DNA of 48,514 nucleotides, from the NCBI GenBank assembly GCA_947474365.1, contig CANJIU010000076.1, forward strand, positions 1-48,514, read 5' to 3'. This document shows positions 16,915 through 24,627 of the stretch, in pieces. The translations under genes were made by a program, and so were the position numbers. Under the pieces are notes generated by a model. That model did not search any database. It had not been told where the DNA came from and saw nothing but the letters and a program-made list of their open reading frames with translations. The DNA is from Opitutia bacterium (GTDB taxonomy: Bacteria; Verrucomicrobiota; Verrucomicrobiia; Opitutales; Opitutaceae). The stretch's first letter is position 1; the number at the start of each line of letters is the position of its first letter.

Positions 16915-17343
16915 ATGAACCCACGCCCCCCGCTCCCGCCGTTCACCGAGGAAACCGCCCGGCAAAAAATTCAGGCCGCCGAGGACGCATGGAACAGTCG
17001 CGACCCAGTGCGGGTGTCGCTCGCCTACACCGAGGACACGGAATGGCGCAACCGTACGGACTTCCTCAACGGACGCGCCCAGGTCGTCGAGTTCCTGCGC
17101 CGCAAGTGGAGCCGCGAGCTCGACTACCGGTTACGGAAGGAACTCTGGGCGTATCACGGAGACCGGATTGCGGTGCGCTTCGAATACGAATTCCATGATG
17201 CCGCGGGCCAATGGTGGCGCGCCTACGGCAACGAGAATTGGGAATTCGACGCGCACGGTCTCATGCGCCGCCGTTTCGCCAGCATCAACGACCTCGCGAT
17301 CGCCGAGACGGACCGCAAGTTCCGCTGGGCGAGGCCGGCGTAG
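16915..17343 (+). CDS. DUF1348 / NTF2-like small protein
   Basis: 142 residues from ATG 16915, one base after the stop of the previous gene. The sequence matches the DUF1348 (SnoaL/NTF2-like) pattern: AAEDAWNSRDPVRVSLAYTEDTEWRNR, FLRRKWSRELDYRLRKELW, DRIAVRFEYEFHD, QWWRAYGNENWEFD and DGL-like MRRRFASINDLAI. These cone-shaped alpha/beta proteins bind small hydrophobic ligands; a catalytic role is not established for this family. The same gene pair (PNPOx-like plus DUF1348) under TetR control suggests one small inducible pathway. The 234 bp to the next gene hold repeat element C. Confidence 0.88.
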   Translation: MNPRPPLPPFTEETARQKIQAAEDAWNSRDPVRVSLAYTEDTEWRNRTDFLNGRAQVVEFLRRKWSRELDYRLRKELWAYHGDRIAVRFEYEFHDAAGQWWRAYGNENWEFDAHGLMRRRFASINDLAIAETDRKFRWARPA

Positions 17344-17352
17344 CCGCAGGAA

Positions 17353-17480
17353 TTCAGTTGAGAGTTGATTGTTGAGAGTTGAGAGCAAAACCAAGAGGTG
17401 AATCACATTTTCCCACGTGATATCGCATCATTCCGTTCTGTAGATCGAACTCTCAACTCTCATCCCTCAACTCTCAACTG
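17353..17480 (+). repeat. Heptad-ended dispersed element, copy C
   Basis: Starts AATTCAGTTGAGAGTTGA, then GTTGAGAGTTGAGAGCAA, AACCAAGAGGTGAATCAC, a centre with CACGTG, TCTGTAGATCGAACTC, and ends CTCTCAACTGCATC. Closest to copy A read on the minus strand. The ends are complementary (AGTTGAGAG / CTCTCAACT). It lies between the DUF1348 gene and the sulfatase start at 17578, so it must be part of, or lie upstream of, the sulfatase leader. Confidence 0.78.
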
Positions 17481-17577
17481 CATCGCTGCGGCAGCGGGAT
17501 CCGCAGGCCGCGGGATCACTTCGCCGGCACCCCAACTTCCGCCTCGTCGTTTCCACTTGGTTCCATTGGATGTCGTC

Positions 17578-19071
17578 ATGCCACGACGCCCCCTCCTGCG
17601 GTTCGCCGCGCTCGCCCTGTTCTGCCTCTCCGTTTGCGGCCTGCGCGCCGCGACCCCGTCGCGTCCCAACGTTCTCTTCGTCCTATCCGACGATCAGAGC
17701 TACCCGTTTCTCAGCTGCTACGGCGACACCAACGTCCGCACCCCGACGATCGACAAGCTCGCCGCGGAGGGAATGAAGTTCCACCGGATGTTCACGTCAG
17801 CGCCGCAATGCGTGCCGTCGCGGGCCGCATACCTCACGGGTCGGTCCGCGGTGGCGGCGCGTATGACGCGTTTTTCCTCTGCGCTGCCGGCAGACGAGAT
17901 CACGTTTCCTGAACTGCTCCGCGAAAAGGCCGGCTACTTCACCGGCATCTGCGGCCGCACCTATCACCTCGACGGCTCGGGCCGTAACAGCGGCAACACG
18001 ATTGGCGAGTTGATGCAGAAACACGGCATGAGGACCTTCGAGAAACGCGTCGACTATTTGCGCCAGGGCTCCGACGCCGAGGCGATCGAGCAGATGCGCG
18101 AGTTCCTTGACCGCAAGCCGAAGGAGAAACCGTTTTGCCTCTGGCTGAATTTCAGCGACCCGCACCATCCGTGGACGCCGCCCACGAGCGATCGTCCCGA
18201 TCCGGCGTCGCTGAAGCTCCCGGCGCACTGGCCCGATCTTCCCGGCATGCGCGAGCAACTCGCCGACTACTGCGGCGAGGTGAACCGCGTCGATCGCAGC
18301 ATGAAGGCGGTGCTCGATTTGCTGGCCGAGCGAGGCTTCGCCCCCAACACGCTCGTGATTTTCGCCGGCGACAACGGCGCGGCCTTCCCTCACGGCAAGG
18401 GCTCACTCTACGATCCCGGTTCCAATGTCCCGCTCGTGATTCGCTGGCCCGGCGTCGTCAAACCCGGCGGCGACTCCCGCACGTTGCTCAGCGGCGAGGA
18501 CATCGCTCCGACCGTGCTCGCCGCCGCCGGCCTCGCCCCCGGACCCAAGATGAGCGGTCATAATTTCTTGCCGCTGCTCAAGGGCGAATCCTACACGCCG
18601 CGCCGCCACATTTTTGTCGAACGCGGGCCGCACGGCACCGCACCTGTGACCGTGGGCATGACCAATGGCGGCTACGACCTCTCGCGCTGCGTGCGCAGCG
18701 ATCACTACAAATTCATCTATAACTGCACCCCATGGATTCCGTATGCGCCGGTCGATTCGGCTGGCGGAGCGGCCTGGCGCGAAATGACCGCAGCGAACGC
18801 CCAGGGCAAACTCGGCCCCGGTCTGCGCACCACCTACTTCACCGCCCCGCGGCCCGTCTACGAACTCTACGATCTGGACGCCGATCCGTCGGAACTCAAA
18901 AACCTCAGTGGAGATCCCGCGCTGCGTAAGGTTGAAGTCGAACTGCGCACCGCCCTGGCCGAGCAGATGATGCTCGATTTCGACTACCTTCCCCTGCCCG
19001 ATCTACTCGACCGCGACGCCACGGCAGCGAAAGCCGGCAAGACCGGCAAAGGCGGCAAGACGAAGCGTTAA
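17578..19071 (+). CDS. Secreted sulfatase (type I, formylglycine-dependent)
   Basis: 497 residues from ATG 17578, chosen because a signal peptide follows at once (MPRRPLLRFAALALFCLSVCGLRAA); the open frame above it runs through repeat element C. Type I sulfatase landmarks: metal-binding FVLSDDQSYPF (Asp38/39), the formylglycine signature CVPSRAAYLTGR (Cys78, needs maturation), DPHHPWTPP, FAGDNGAAFPHGKGSLYDPG and a C-terminal NLSGDP stretch. It should remove sulfate esters from a glycan in the periplasm or outside. The tail ends KTGKGGKTKR, a basic extension seen also on two other sulfatases here. 29 bp before the esterase gene, so probably co-transcribed. No FGE or anSME maturase gene is in the window. 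Confidence 0.94.
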   Translation: MPRRPLLRFAALALFCLSVCGLRAATPSRPNVLFVLSDDQSYPFLSCYGDTNVRTPTIDKLAAEGMKFHRMFTSAPQCVPSRAAYLTGRSAVAARMTRFSSALPADEITFPELLREKAGYFTGICGRTYHLDGSGRNSGNTIGELMQKHGMRTFEKRVDYLRQGSDAEAIEQMREFLDRKPKEKPFCLWLNFSDPHHPWTPPTSDRPDPASLKLPAHWPDLPGMREQLADYCGEVNRVDRSMKAVLDLLAERGFAPNTLVIFAGDNGAAFPHGKGSLYDPGSNVPLVIRWPGVVKPGGDSRTLLSGEDIAPTVLAAAGLAPGPKMSGHNFLPLLKGESYTPRRHIFVERGPHGTAPVTVGMTNGGYDLSRCVRSDHYKFIYNCTPWIPYAPVDSAGGAAWREMTAANAQGKLGPGLRTTYFTAPRPVYELYDLDADPSELKNLSGDPALRKVEVELRTALAEQMMLDFDYLPLPDLLDRDATAAKAGKTGKGGKTKR

Positions 19072-19100
19072 GCCCCACCGTAAGCTTGCCCGCCCACCCC

Positions 19101-20045
19101 ATGAAACTCTCATCGTTGCTTTTCGCGCTTCTCCTCCTGCTGGCCGTCACGGTCTTTGCGGCCCAGAGCGGAGGACTCCCTTCCGATCCGACGACGCGCA
19201 ACGCGAAAATCAAATGGGTCAACGAACCCAAACCGGGCGCACTCCCGGACGGCGTCACCCACCACACCTTCAAGAGCCAGGCGCTCAGTCGTGATGTCGG
19301 CTACTGTATTTATCTTCCGCCCGGTTACGGGACAGCTCCCGCCAAGCGCTACCCCGTCATCTACAACCTCCACGGCGCCGGCGGGAATGAATTGCACAGC
19401 TTCACGGATGTGAAGGCACTGCACGACGGCATCGTCTCTGGCCGCTGGCCTGCGATGATCGTCGTGCTCCCCAATGGCGGCGCCAGCACGTTCTACAAAG
19501 ACTCGGCCGACGGAAAACTTCCCGCCGAGACGCTGATTATCCGGGAACTCATTCCGCACATCGACGCCACCTACCGGACGATTGCGACGCGCGCCGGTCG
19601 CGCGATCGAGGGGTTCTCGATGGGCGGCCGCGGCGCCACGCGCCTCGCAATCAAATATCCCGAACTCTTCTGTTCCCTGCACAACCAGGCCGGCAACGTC
19701 CTGCACCTGCTCGATCTCTACGATCCCAAGAAGCCCTCCGAATATCCCAACAGCTACCTCGGCCCGGATCGCGCCCGCTACGTCGAGAACGATGTCTACA
19801 CGCTGATCAAAAAGAACGCCGCGGCGATCAAGTCAGGTCTCCGGATCACGATTACCTGCGGCACCCAGGACGACGGCCACCTGCCGACCGTGCGCGATTT
19901 TCACGCGGCGCTGCTCGCCTCCGGCATCGACCACACCTACCTCGAGGTCGAGGGCCTGGCGCACGAGCACGACAAACTCGTGACCATGTACCGAACCACC
20001 TGGTTCGACTATCACGCCGAATCGTTCCGCCGTGCGGCGAAGTGA
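19101..20045 (+). CDS. Secreted esterase, esterase D / CE1-like alpha/beta hydrolase
   Basis: 314 residues from ATG 19101 with a signal peptide (MKLSSLLFALLLLLAVTVFAA). The alpha/beta-hydrolase core shows YLPPGYG, oxyanion segment NLHGAGG (about 89-95), nucleophile elbow GFSMGG (Ser173), then CGTQDDGH (probable acid) and GLAHEHD (probable His). The pattern fits carbohydrate esterase family 1 or feruloyl/acetyl esterases, which strip acyl groups from polysaccharides; the exact substrate cannot be read off. Directly downstream of a sulfatase (29 bp), consistent with joint removal of side groups from one glycan. A strong palindrome at 20109-20133 followed by T residues may end the transcript. 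Confidence 0.88.
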   Translation: MKLSSLLFALLLLLAVTVFAAQSGGLPSDPTTRNAKIKWVNEPKPGALPDGVTHHTFKSQALSRDVGYCIYLPPGYGTAPAKRYPVIYNLHGAGGNELHSFTDVKALHDGIVSGRWPAMIVVLPNGGASTFYKDSADGKLPAETLIIRELIPHIDATYRTIATRAGRAIEGFSMGGRGATRLAIKYPELFCSLHNQAGNVLHLLDLYDPKKPSEYPNSYLGPDRARYVENDVYTLIKKNAAAIKSGLRITITCGTQDDGHLPTVRDFHAALLASGIDHTYLEVEGLAHEHDKLVTMYRTTWFDYHAESFRRAAK

Positions 20046-20108
20046 CGGAATTCTGGCCCCTCGTTACTCCCCCGTGTTCAACTCCGTTTCGGCGTCAATT
20101 CCCAGAGG

Positions 20109-20133
20109 AAGTGTCACGTATTACGTGACACTT
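20109..20133. terminator. Perfect palindrome followed by T-run (terminator or binding site)
   Basis: AAGTGTCACGTA, single central T, TACGTGACACTT: perfect 12-bp arms, followed by TT then CC. 64 bp after the esterase stop, so it may be a Rho-independent terminator, though the one-base centre and CACGTG-like symmetry also suit a dimeric DNA-binding protein. Confidence 0.5.
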
Positions 20134-20189
20134 TTCCGGGCTCAAGTTTTCAAGTTCACGTCACCGGGCGCATCTGAATTTCCAAAACT

Positions 20190-20243
20190 TGGGGACGCGA
20201 CGCCATCGTCGCGTTTCTTCGGCGACGGGGGCGTCGCCGCTCC
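20190..20243. repeat. GC-rich palindromic repeat, copy 2 (degenerate right arm)
   Basis: Left arm TGGGGACGCGACGCCATCG is nearly identical to copy 1; the right arm (about 20220-20243) has several changes and the loop is shortened to about 6 nt. Located between the esterase and the convergent sulfite-oxidase-like gene. The rest of the 275-bp gap has no gene. Confidence 0.65.
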
Positions 20244-20320
20244 AGTAATCGCACGCTTGTGGCCGAGGGCGTTTCCAGCATTTCCCCAAAGCGGGATGCG
20301 CCCCGCGCGACCGAGTGCTG

Positions 20321-21490
20321 CTAAATCCCCTCGCCGGACGTGAGCGCCAGTTCGACATCGAGCGGCAGCTTCGTGTTCTGCTCGGCGTACGTCTCCATGA
20401 AGTCGGTCCACGTTGCCGCGTCGGCAAAACTGACCTGGGTCGGCCGGCTCGCGACGACGCTCACCGCATACCCGCGCACGAGATTGATGATGTAGGTGAG
20501 GTTGTCGGGGTCGTATTCGAACGGCTGCGACCCGCCCGATTCGCTGTGCGCCCGCGCCATGAGGGTGTAGTCGCCCGGCGCGCTCACCGTCCAGAGGGCC
20601 TCCCAGCGGCACCAACTATACGGCTCCTGCGGGCCCTTGAGATGGGCGGCCTGCCAGGTGCGCCCACCGTCGCTGGAAACGTCGACGCGCACGACGCGTT
20701 CCTCGCCCGCCCAGGCCAGCCCGGCGATCTGATGCGTGCCATATCCGAGTTGGGCGCCCTCGCGCGGCTGCAGAATCTCGCTCTTGACCGCGCCCGGCCC
20801 GAGCGGCTCGGGGCGTTTGCCCTTCGGGCCCAGGCGGTTGATCGAATATTTCACCGTCTGGAAAAAACCCTGATAGGCGTGATCAATCACCATGATCGAC
20901 CGCAGCCACTTCACCGAGGCGACACCATACCAGCCCGGCACAAAGAGCCGCATCGGCGCACCGTGGTTCGGCTCGAGCCACTCGCCGTTCATGCGCAATG
21001 CGATCAAGGTGTCGGGCCCGAGGGCTTTCGCCAGCGGCAGGCTGCGGGAAAAATTCATCGCCCGGCCGTCCTCCACCCCGCGATCGGCGCCTTCAAACAC
21101 CACCTCGAGCGCTCCCGGCTGCAAGCCCGCCGCATCGAGCAGGTCCCGCAGCCGCACTCCCGTCCACTCGGCGTGACCAATCGCGCCCGCGCCCCATTGC
21201 ACCCCGGCGGCGCGCTCCCGCAAAAAAGAGCGGCCGTTGCCCGCACACTCGACCGTCGCAAACACGGTGTGCTGCGGCATCGCGGCAAGTTGCGCGAGCG
21301 TCCACTTCGCCGGGCGTTGGACGAGCCCCTCGAGGCTCAGTTCCCAGGTCTCGGCGTTGGCGACCGCCGGCGGATCGAAGTGGTTCCGCACAAAAAACAA
21401 CCGGTTCGGCGTCACCCAGCTGGCGGCGTGATCAAGGGGGGTTTCACTGTTCTCCGGCGACGACGTGACGATTTTTCGCTGCGAGTTCAT
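20321..21490 (-). CDS. Molybdopterin-dependent oxidoreductase, sulfite-oxidase family
   Basis: 389 residues. The Moco domain has FFVRNHF (about 32-38), ATVECAGNGRSFL with the predicted molybdenum-ligating Cys82, WTGVRLRDLLDAAG and NGEWLEPNHGAPMRLFVPGWYGVASVKWL. A C-terminal Mo-co dimerisation (Ig-like) domain follows: RVDVSSDGGRTWQAAHL and WSVSAPGDYTL-like WTVSAPGDYTL. There is no haem b5 domain and no evident signal or Tat peptide, so it may be cytoplasmic or exported by another route. It could oxidise sulfite, which would suit sulfur released near sulfatase genes, but sulfatases release sulfate, and a different substrate is equally possible. Convergent with the esterase gene. No dedicated cytochrome partner next to it. 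Confidence 0.9.
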   Translation of the reverse strand: MNSQRKIVTSSPENSETPLDHAASWVTPNRLFFVRNHFDPPAVANAETWELSLEGLVQRPAKWTLAQLAAMPQHTVFATVECAGNGRSFLRERAAGVQWGAGAIGHAEWTGVRLRDLLDAAGLQPGALEVVFEGADRGVEDGRAMNFSRSLPLAKALGPDTLIALRMNGEWLEPNHGAPMRLFVPGWYGVASVKWLRSIMVIDHAYQGFFQTVKYSINRLGPKGKRPEPLGPGAVKSEILQPREGAQLGYGTHQIAGLAWAGEERVVRVDVSSDGGRTWQAAHLKGPQEPYSWCRWEALWTVSAPGDYTLMARAHSESGGSQPFEYDPDNLTYIINLVRGYAVSVVASRPTQVSFADAATWTDFMETYAEQNTKLPLDVELALTSGEGI

Positions 21491-21741
21491 CAGGAAGGGG
21501 TTTCGCCCATCACGACATTACCGGGATCGAATGGCAAGCGGGCATGCACGACATGGTTCGGAAAATGTTCTCACGGCGGAGGCGACCCTTCCGGCGGAAC
21601 CGCGTGATCGTTCGCCACCGTCCCGCTGGGGTCATCTCTTCCGAATCGAAGTGACCGCGGGTCAGACCGACCATCCGCGTGGCACCGGGTTGGGGCTCGC
21701 TCTCGGAGAAAAAGTTCACTCACCCTTGGAGCGTCCGACCC

Positions 21742-24582
21742 ATGCACCCCACTCCACTTTTTCGCGTCTCGCGCTTGTTCGTTCTCCTCGGCGGCCTCGC
21801 CCTGACGCTTTCCGCCCAGACCGCCCCGCCCGCTCCCGCCAAGGCGACGGCTCCCGCCGCCACCGAGCCCGCGGTCGTACTCTCGCCGTTCGAGGTCAAC
21901 GCCACCGACGACAAGGGCTACGCGGCGTCCTCGGCGCTCGCAGGCACGCGTACCAACGAGAAACTCGCCAACCTGCCCAACTCCATCTCCGTCTTCACCG
22001 CCGATCTGATGAACGACCTCGCGCTCAACGATTTCTTCGGCGCCGTCGAATTCGCGGTCGGAGCGGAGAACATCTTCAACGACACCGGCACCGTCGGGGC
22101 GCCCGTCGGCTCGCGCTCCGGCAACCAGATCAGTTTCCGCGGCATTCCGTCCATCCGCCAGCTCCGCGACGGCTTCCCGTGGTTCCTCCCGGCCGACACC
22201 TACAACACGGAACGCATCGAGTTCGCGCGGGGGCCCGGAGGTCTCGCCTACGGTGACGTCGACCCCACCGGCATCATCAACGTCTCCACCAAGCGCGCCA
22301 CGTTTCGCCGCGCCGCCAGCGCGACGGTGCGCATGGACTCCTACGGCACCCAACGCTACTCGGTCGACCTCAACCAGCCGCTTCTCCCGCGCCTCGCCCT
22401 CCGTTTCAACGCACTCAATTCCGAGGTGGAGCAGTACCGACAGCGCGCCAACCGTGATTTCCGCGGCTACGCCGGCGCGCTCCGCTGGGAACCGTTCCAG
22501 GATCGACGCACCCGCCTCGATGTGAACTACGAGGGCGGCAAGACCCGCAACAACCAGAGCACGCTCCATCTCAACGACGGGATGAAGGCCTACGTCCGCG
22601 GCACCGGCACGAACGCCGCCGACGCCGATCCGAACAACCCGGGCGTGCAGGTCAACGGTATCGGCATGCGCCGCATCGCCGCCCCGGGCAATGCGCACGT
22701 TTACCTCGACCTGGGCGGCACGCTTTACGACATGCAGTCGACCGCCACGACCACCTTCCGCAACTCCGCCGTCCTCACCGGCGCCACCAACGCCAACGGC
22801 ACCGATCCGCAGAATCCGGTGCGTTATCCGCTCACCACGATTCCCTACAGCGTGTATCCGGATGGCGAGGACTGGGGTGGCCCCAGCAACCGCCACGACA
22901 CAGATTTTCACGCGTACAACGTCGAGCTCTCGCACCAGCTCGGCGATCACCTGCGCCTGCTCGTGGCTCACAACGGCCAGGTCGACGCCACCACGCGGCT
23001 GCAGACGTACTCCTCCGCCGGCGCCCTCGGCATGAATTCCCGCGCCGTCTTCATCGACGTCAACCGGGTGCTGCCCCACCCGAACCAGCCCAACGTCACC
23101 ATCCCCAACCCGCGCTTCGAACAGCTCTTCCTCGCCTACGCCCCCACGTTCACCGACGACGGCAACAAATCCGCCGGCTGGCGCACCTCCGCCGTCTATG
23201 ACACCAAGCTGCCTTTCTGGAATTCCACCTTCCGCGCCGTCGCCGGCGCCAGCTACCGTCGCGAGCAAAACTACCTCGACACGTTCTCGTTTGCGATGGA
23301 CCAGAAGGAAATCGCCCGCCGCGGACTCACCGGCGCCGCCGCCACCTACGCCAACAACCTCGTTCATCCGGTGCACTACCTCGCCGACGGCAACAGCGAC
23401 GAGGCGCTGCGCTTCGAGACTACTCCCGGCGTCACGACGTTCTACCGCAGCGGCACCGCGCAGACACGCTTCGACCAGACGCTCGGCTCCGGCAACCTCA
23501 CGACGATCGGTTCGTTCTTCAACGGCCGCCTCCACACCAGCGCCGGCATCAGCCGCGACTACTTCCGCCAAAACCGCGCCCGCGCCCCCATCACCCTCGC
23601 CGCCACCGGCGAAACCCGGCTCGTCGATCTCACCGGCCAGCCGATCTTGAATCCGTCGGGCTATAACATTCCCGTCGAGCCCTTCAACCGCACCTACGCC
23701 ACCAACCAAACCTACGGCGGCGTCTTCCGCGTGCTGCCGTGGCTCGCGCTCGGCGGAGGTTACTTCGAGTCGTCACTCTTCACCGACAGCGTGAGCTTCG
23801 AACTCTCCGGCCGGCCCCGCCTTCCACGCACCGGCGAAGGTCACGAATTCAGCCTGCGCTTCAATTTCCTCGACGACCGGATCAACGCCACCATCACGCG
23901 CTTCAAGACGACTTCCGAGAACAATGCCCTCGGCCTCAGCGCCGGAGCGCAGACCGAACTCAACGCGCTCCTGCCCGCCGGTCAGCGGCTCCTCGGCACC
24001 GGGGACTATCGCGATCAGGAAACCGAGGGCTGGGAAGTCGAGTCCCAGATCAACCTCAGCCGCCAGTGGACGGTGCGCGCCACCTATTCGATGAACCGCG
24101 TACAATTCGGACGCTTCTTCCCGCTGGTGCGGCCCTACCTCGCCGCCGCGCAAGCCGCCGCCAAGGCGCAGGGCCTCGACCCCGAGGATGCCACCGCCCT
24201 GACTCAGCAACTCATCGACGACACCGAGGGCTCGGTCCGGGCCGTTCGCCGCGAGACCGCCAATATCACCACCCGCTATAGCTTCATCCAGGGCCGGCTC
24301 AAGGGCTTCGCGATCGGCACGTCCGCCCGCTACGCCATGGGCCGCCCGCGCGCCGCCCTCTCCTCCGGCGGCGTCGTCGTGCTGCCCGCCACCACCACCA
24401 GCAGCTACATTTTGGTGAACCCCTTCGTGACCTATCGTCGAAAGCTCTTCAACCACGCCTTCACCGTCCAACTCAACGTCAACAACGTCCTCGGCCTCAA
24501 CTCCGACCAGGGCAACAGCTACACATGGCCCCGCAAAACCGAACCGCGGCAGTACATCACGACGGTCACGATGGACTGGTGA
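21742..24582 (+). CDS. TonB-dependent outer-membrane receptor
   Basis: 946 residues from ATG 21742; this start gives a clean signal peptide (MHPTPLFRVSRLFVLLGGLALTLSAQ). After a Pro/Ala linker comes VVLSPFEVNATDDKGY, the same mark as in the receptor at 3669. Plug motifs: GTRTNEKLANLPNSISVF, SFRGIPSIRQLRDGF, ERIEFARGPGGLAYGDVDPTGIINVSTKR. A long beta-barrel follows, ending TVTMDW with an aromatic residue as usual. Ligand unknown. It begins a probable plus-strand operon with the copper-monooxygenase fusion (45-bp gap), a sulfatase and a DPP-IV-type peptidase. The 251 bp upstream are without a gene; the promoter was not recognised. Confidence 0.92.
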   Translation: MHPTPLFRVSRLFVLLGGLALTLSAQTAPPAPAKATAPAATEPAVVLSPFEVNATDDKGYAASSALAGTRTNEKLANLPNSISVFTADLMNDLALNDFFGAVEFAVGAENIFNDTGTVGAPVGSRSGNQISFRGIPSIRQLRDGFPWFLPADTYNTERIEFARGPGGLAYGDVDPTGIINVSTKRATFRRAASATVRMDSYGTQRYSVDLNQPLLPRLALRFNALNSEVEQYRQRANRDFRGYAGALRWEPFQDRRTRLDVNYEGGKTRNNQSTLHLNDGMKAYVRGTGTNAADADPNNPGVQVNGIGMRRIAAPGNAHVYLDLGGTLYDMQSTATTTFRNSAVLTGATNANGTDPQNPVRYPLTTIPYSVYPDGEDWGGPSNRHDTDFHAYNVELSHQLGDHLRLLVAHNGQVDATTRLQTYSSAGALGMNSRAVFIDVNRVLPHPNQPNVTIPNPRFEQLFLAYAPTFTDDGNKSAGWRTSAVYDTKLPFWNSTFRAVAGASYRREQNYLDTFSFAMDQKEIARRGLTGAAATYANNLVHPVHYLADGNSDEALRFETTPGVTTFYRSGTAQTRFDQTLGSGNLTTIGSFFNGRLHTSAGISRDYFRQNRARAPITLAATGETRLVDLTGQPILNPSGYNIPVEPFNRTYATNQTYGGVFRVLPWLALGGGYFESSLFTDSVSFELSGRPRLPRTGEGHEFSLRFNFLDDRINATITRFKTTSENNALGLSAGAQTELNALLPAGQRLLGTGDYRDQETEGWEVESQINLSRQWTVRATYSMNRVQFGRFFPLVRPYLAAAQAAAKAQGLDPEDATALTQQLIDDTEGSVRAVRRETANITTRYSFIQGRLKGFAIGTSARYAMGRPRAALSSGGVVVLPATTTSSYILVNPFVTYRRKLFNHAFTVQLNVNNVLGLNSDQGNSYTWPRKTEPRQYITTVTMDW

Positions 24583-24627
24583 ACGCGCCGCCTGTAACGA
24601 CTGACCGGCCCAGACGTCCTTCAGCCG

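Noticed and set aside
21571..23709. 712-codon open frame antisense to the third TonB receptor
   Set aside because: Gly/Val/Glu-rich with no domain; a usual shadow of a high-GC gene. The receptor on the other strand has full family motifs.
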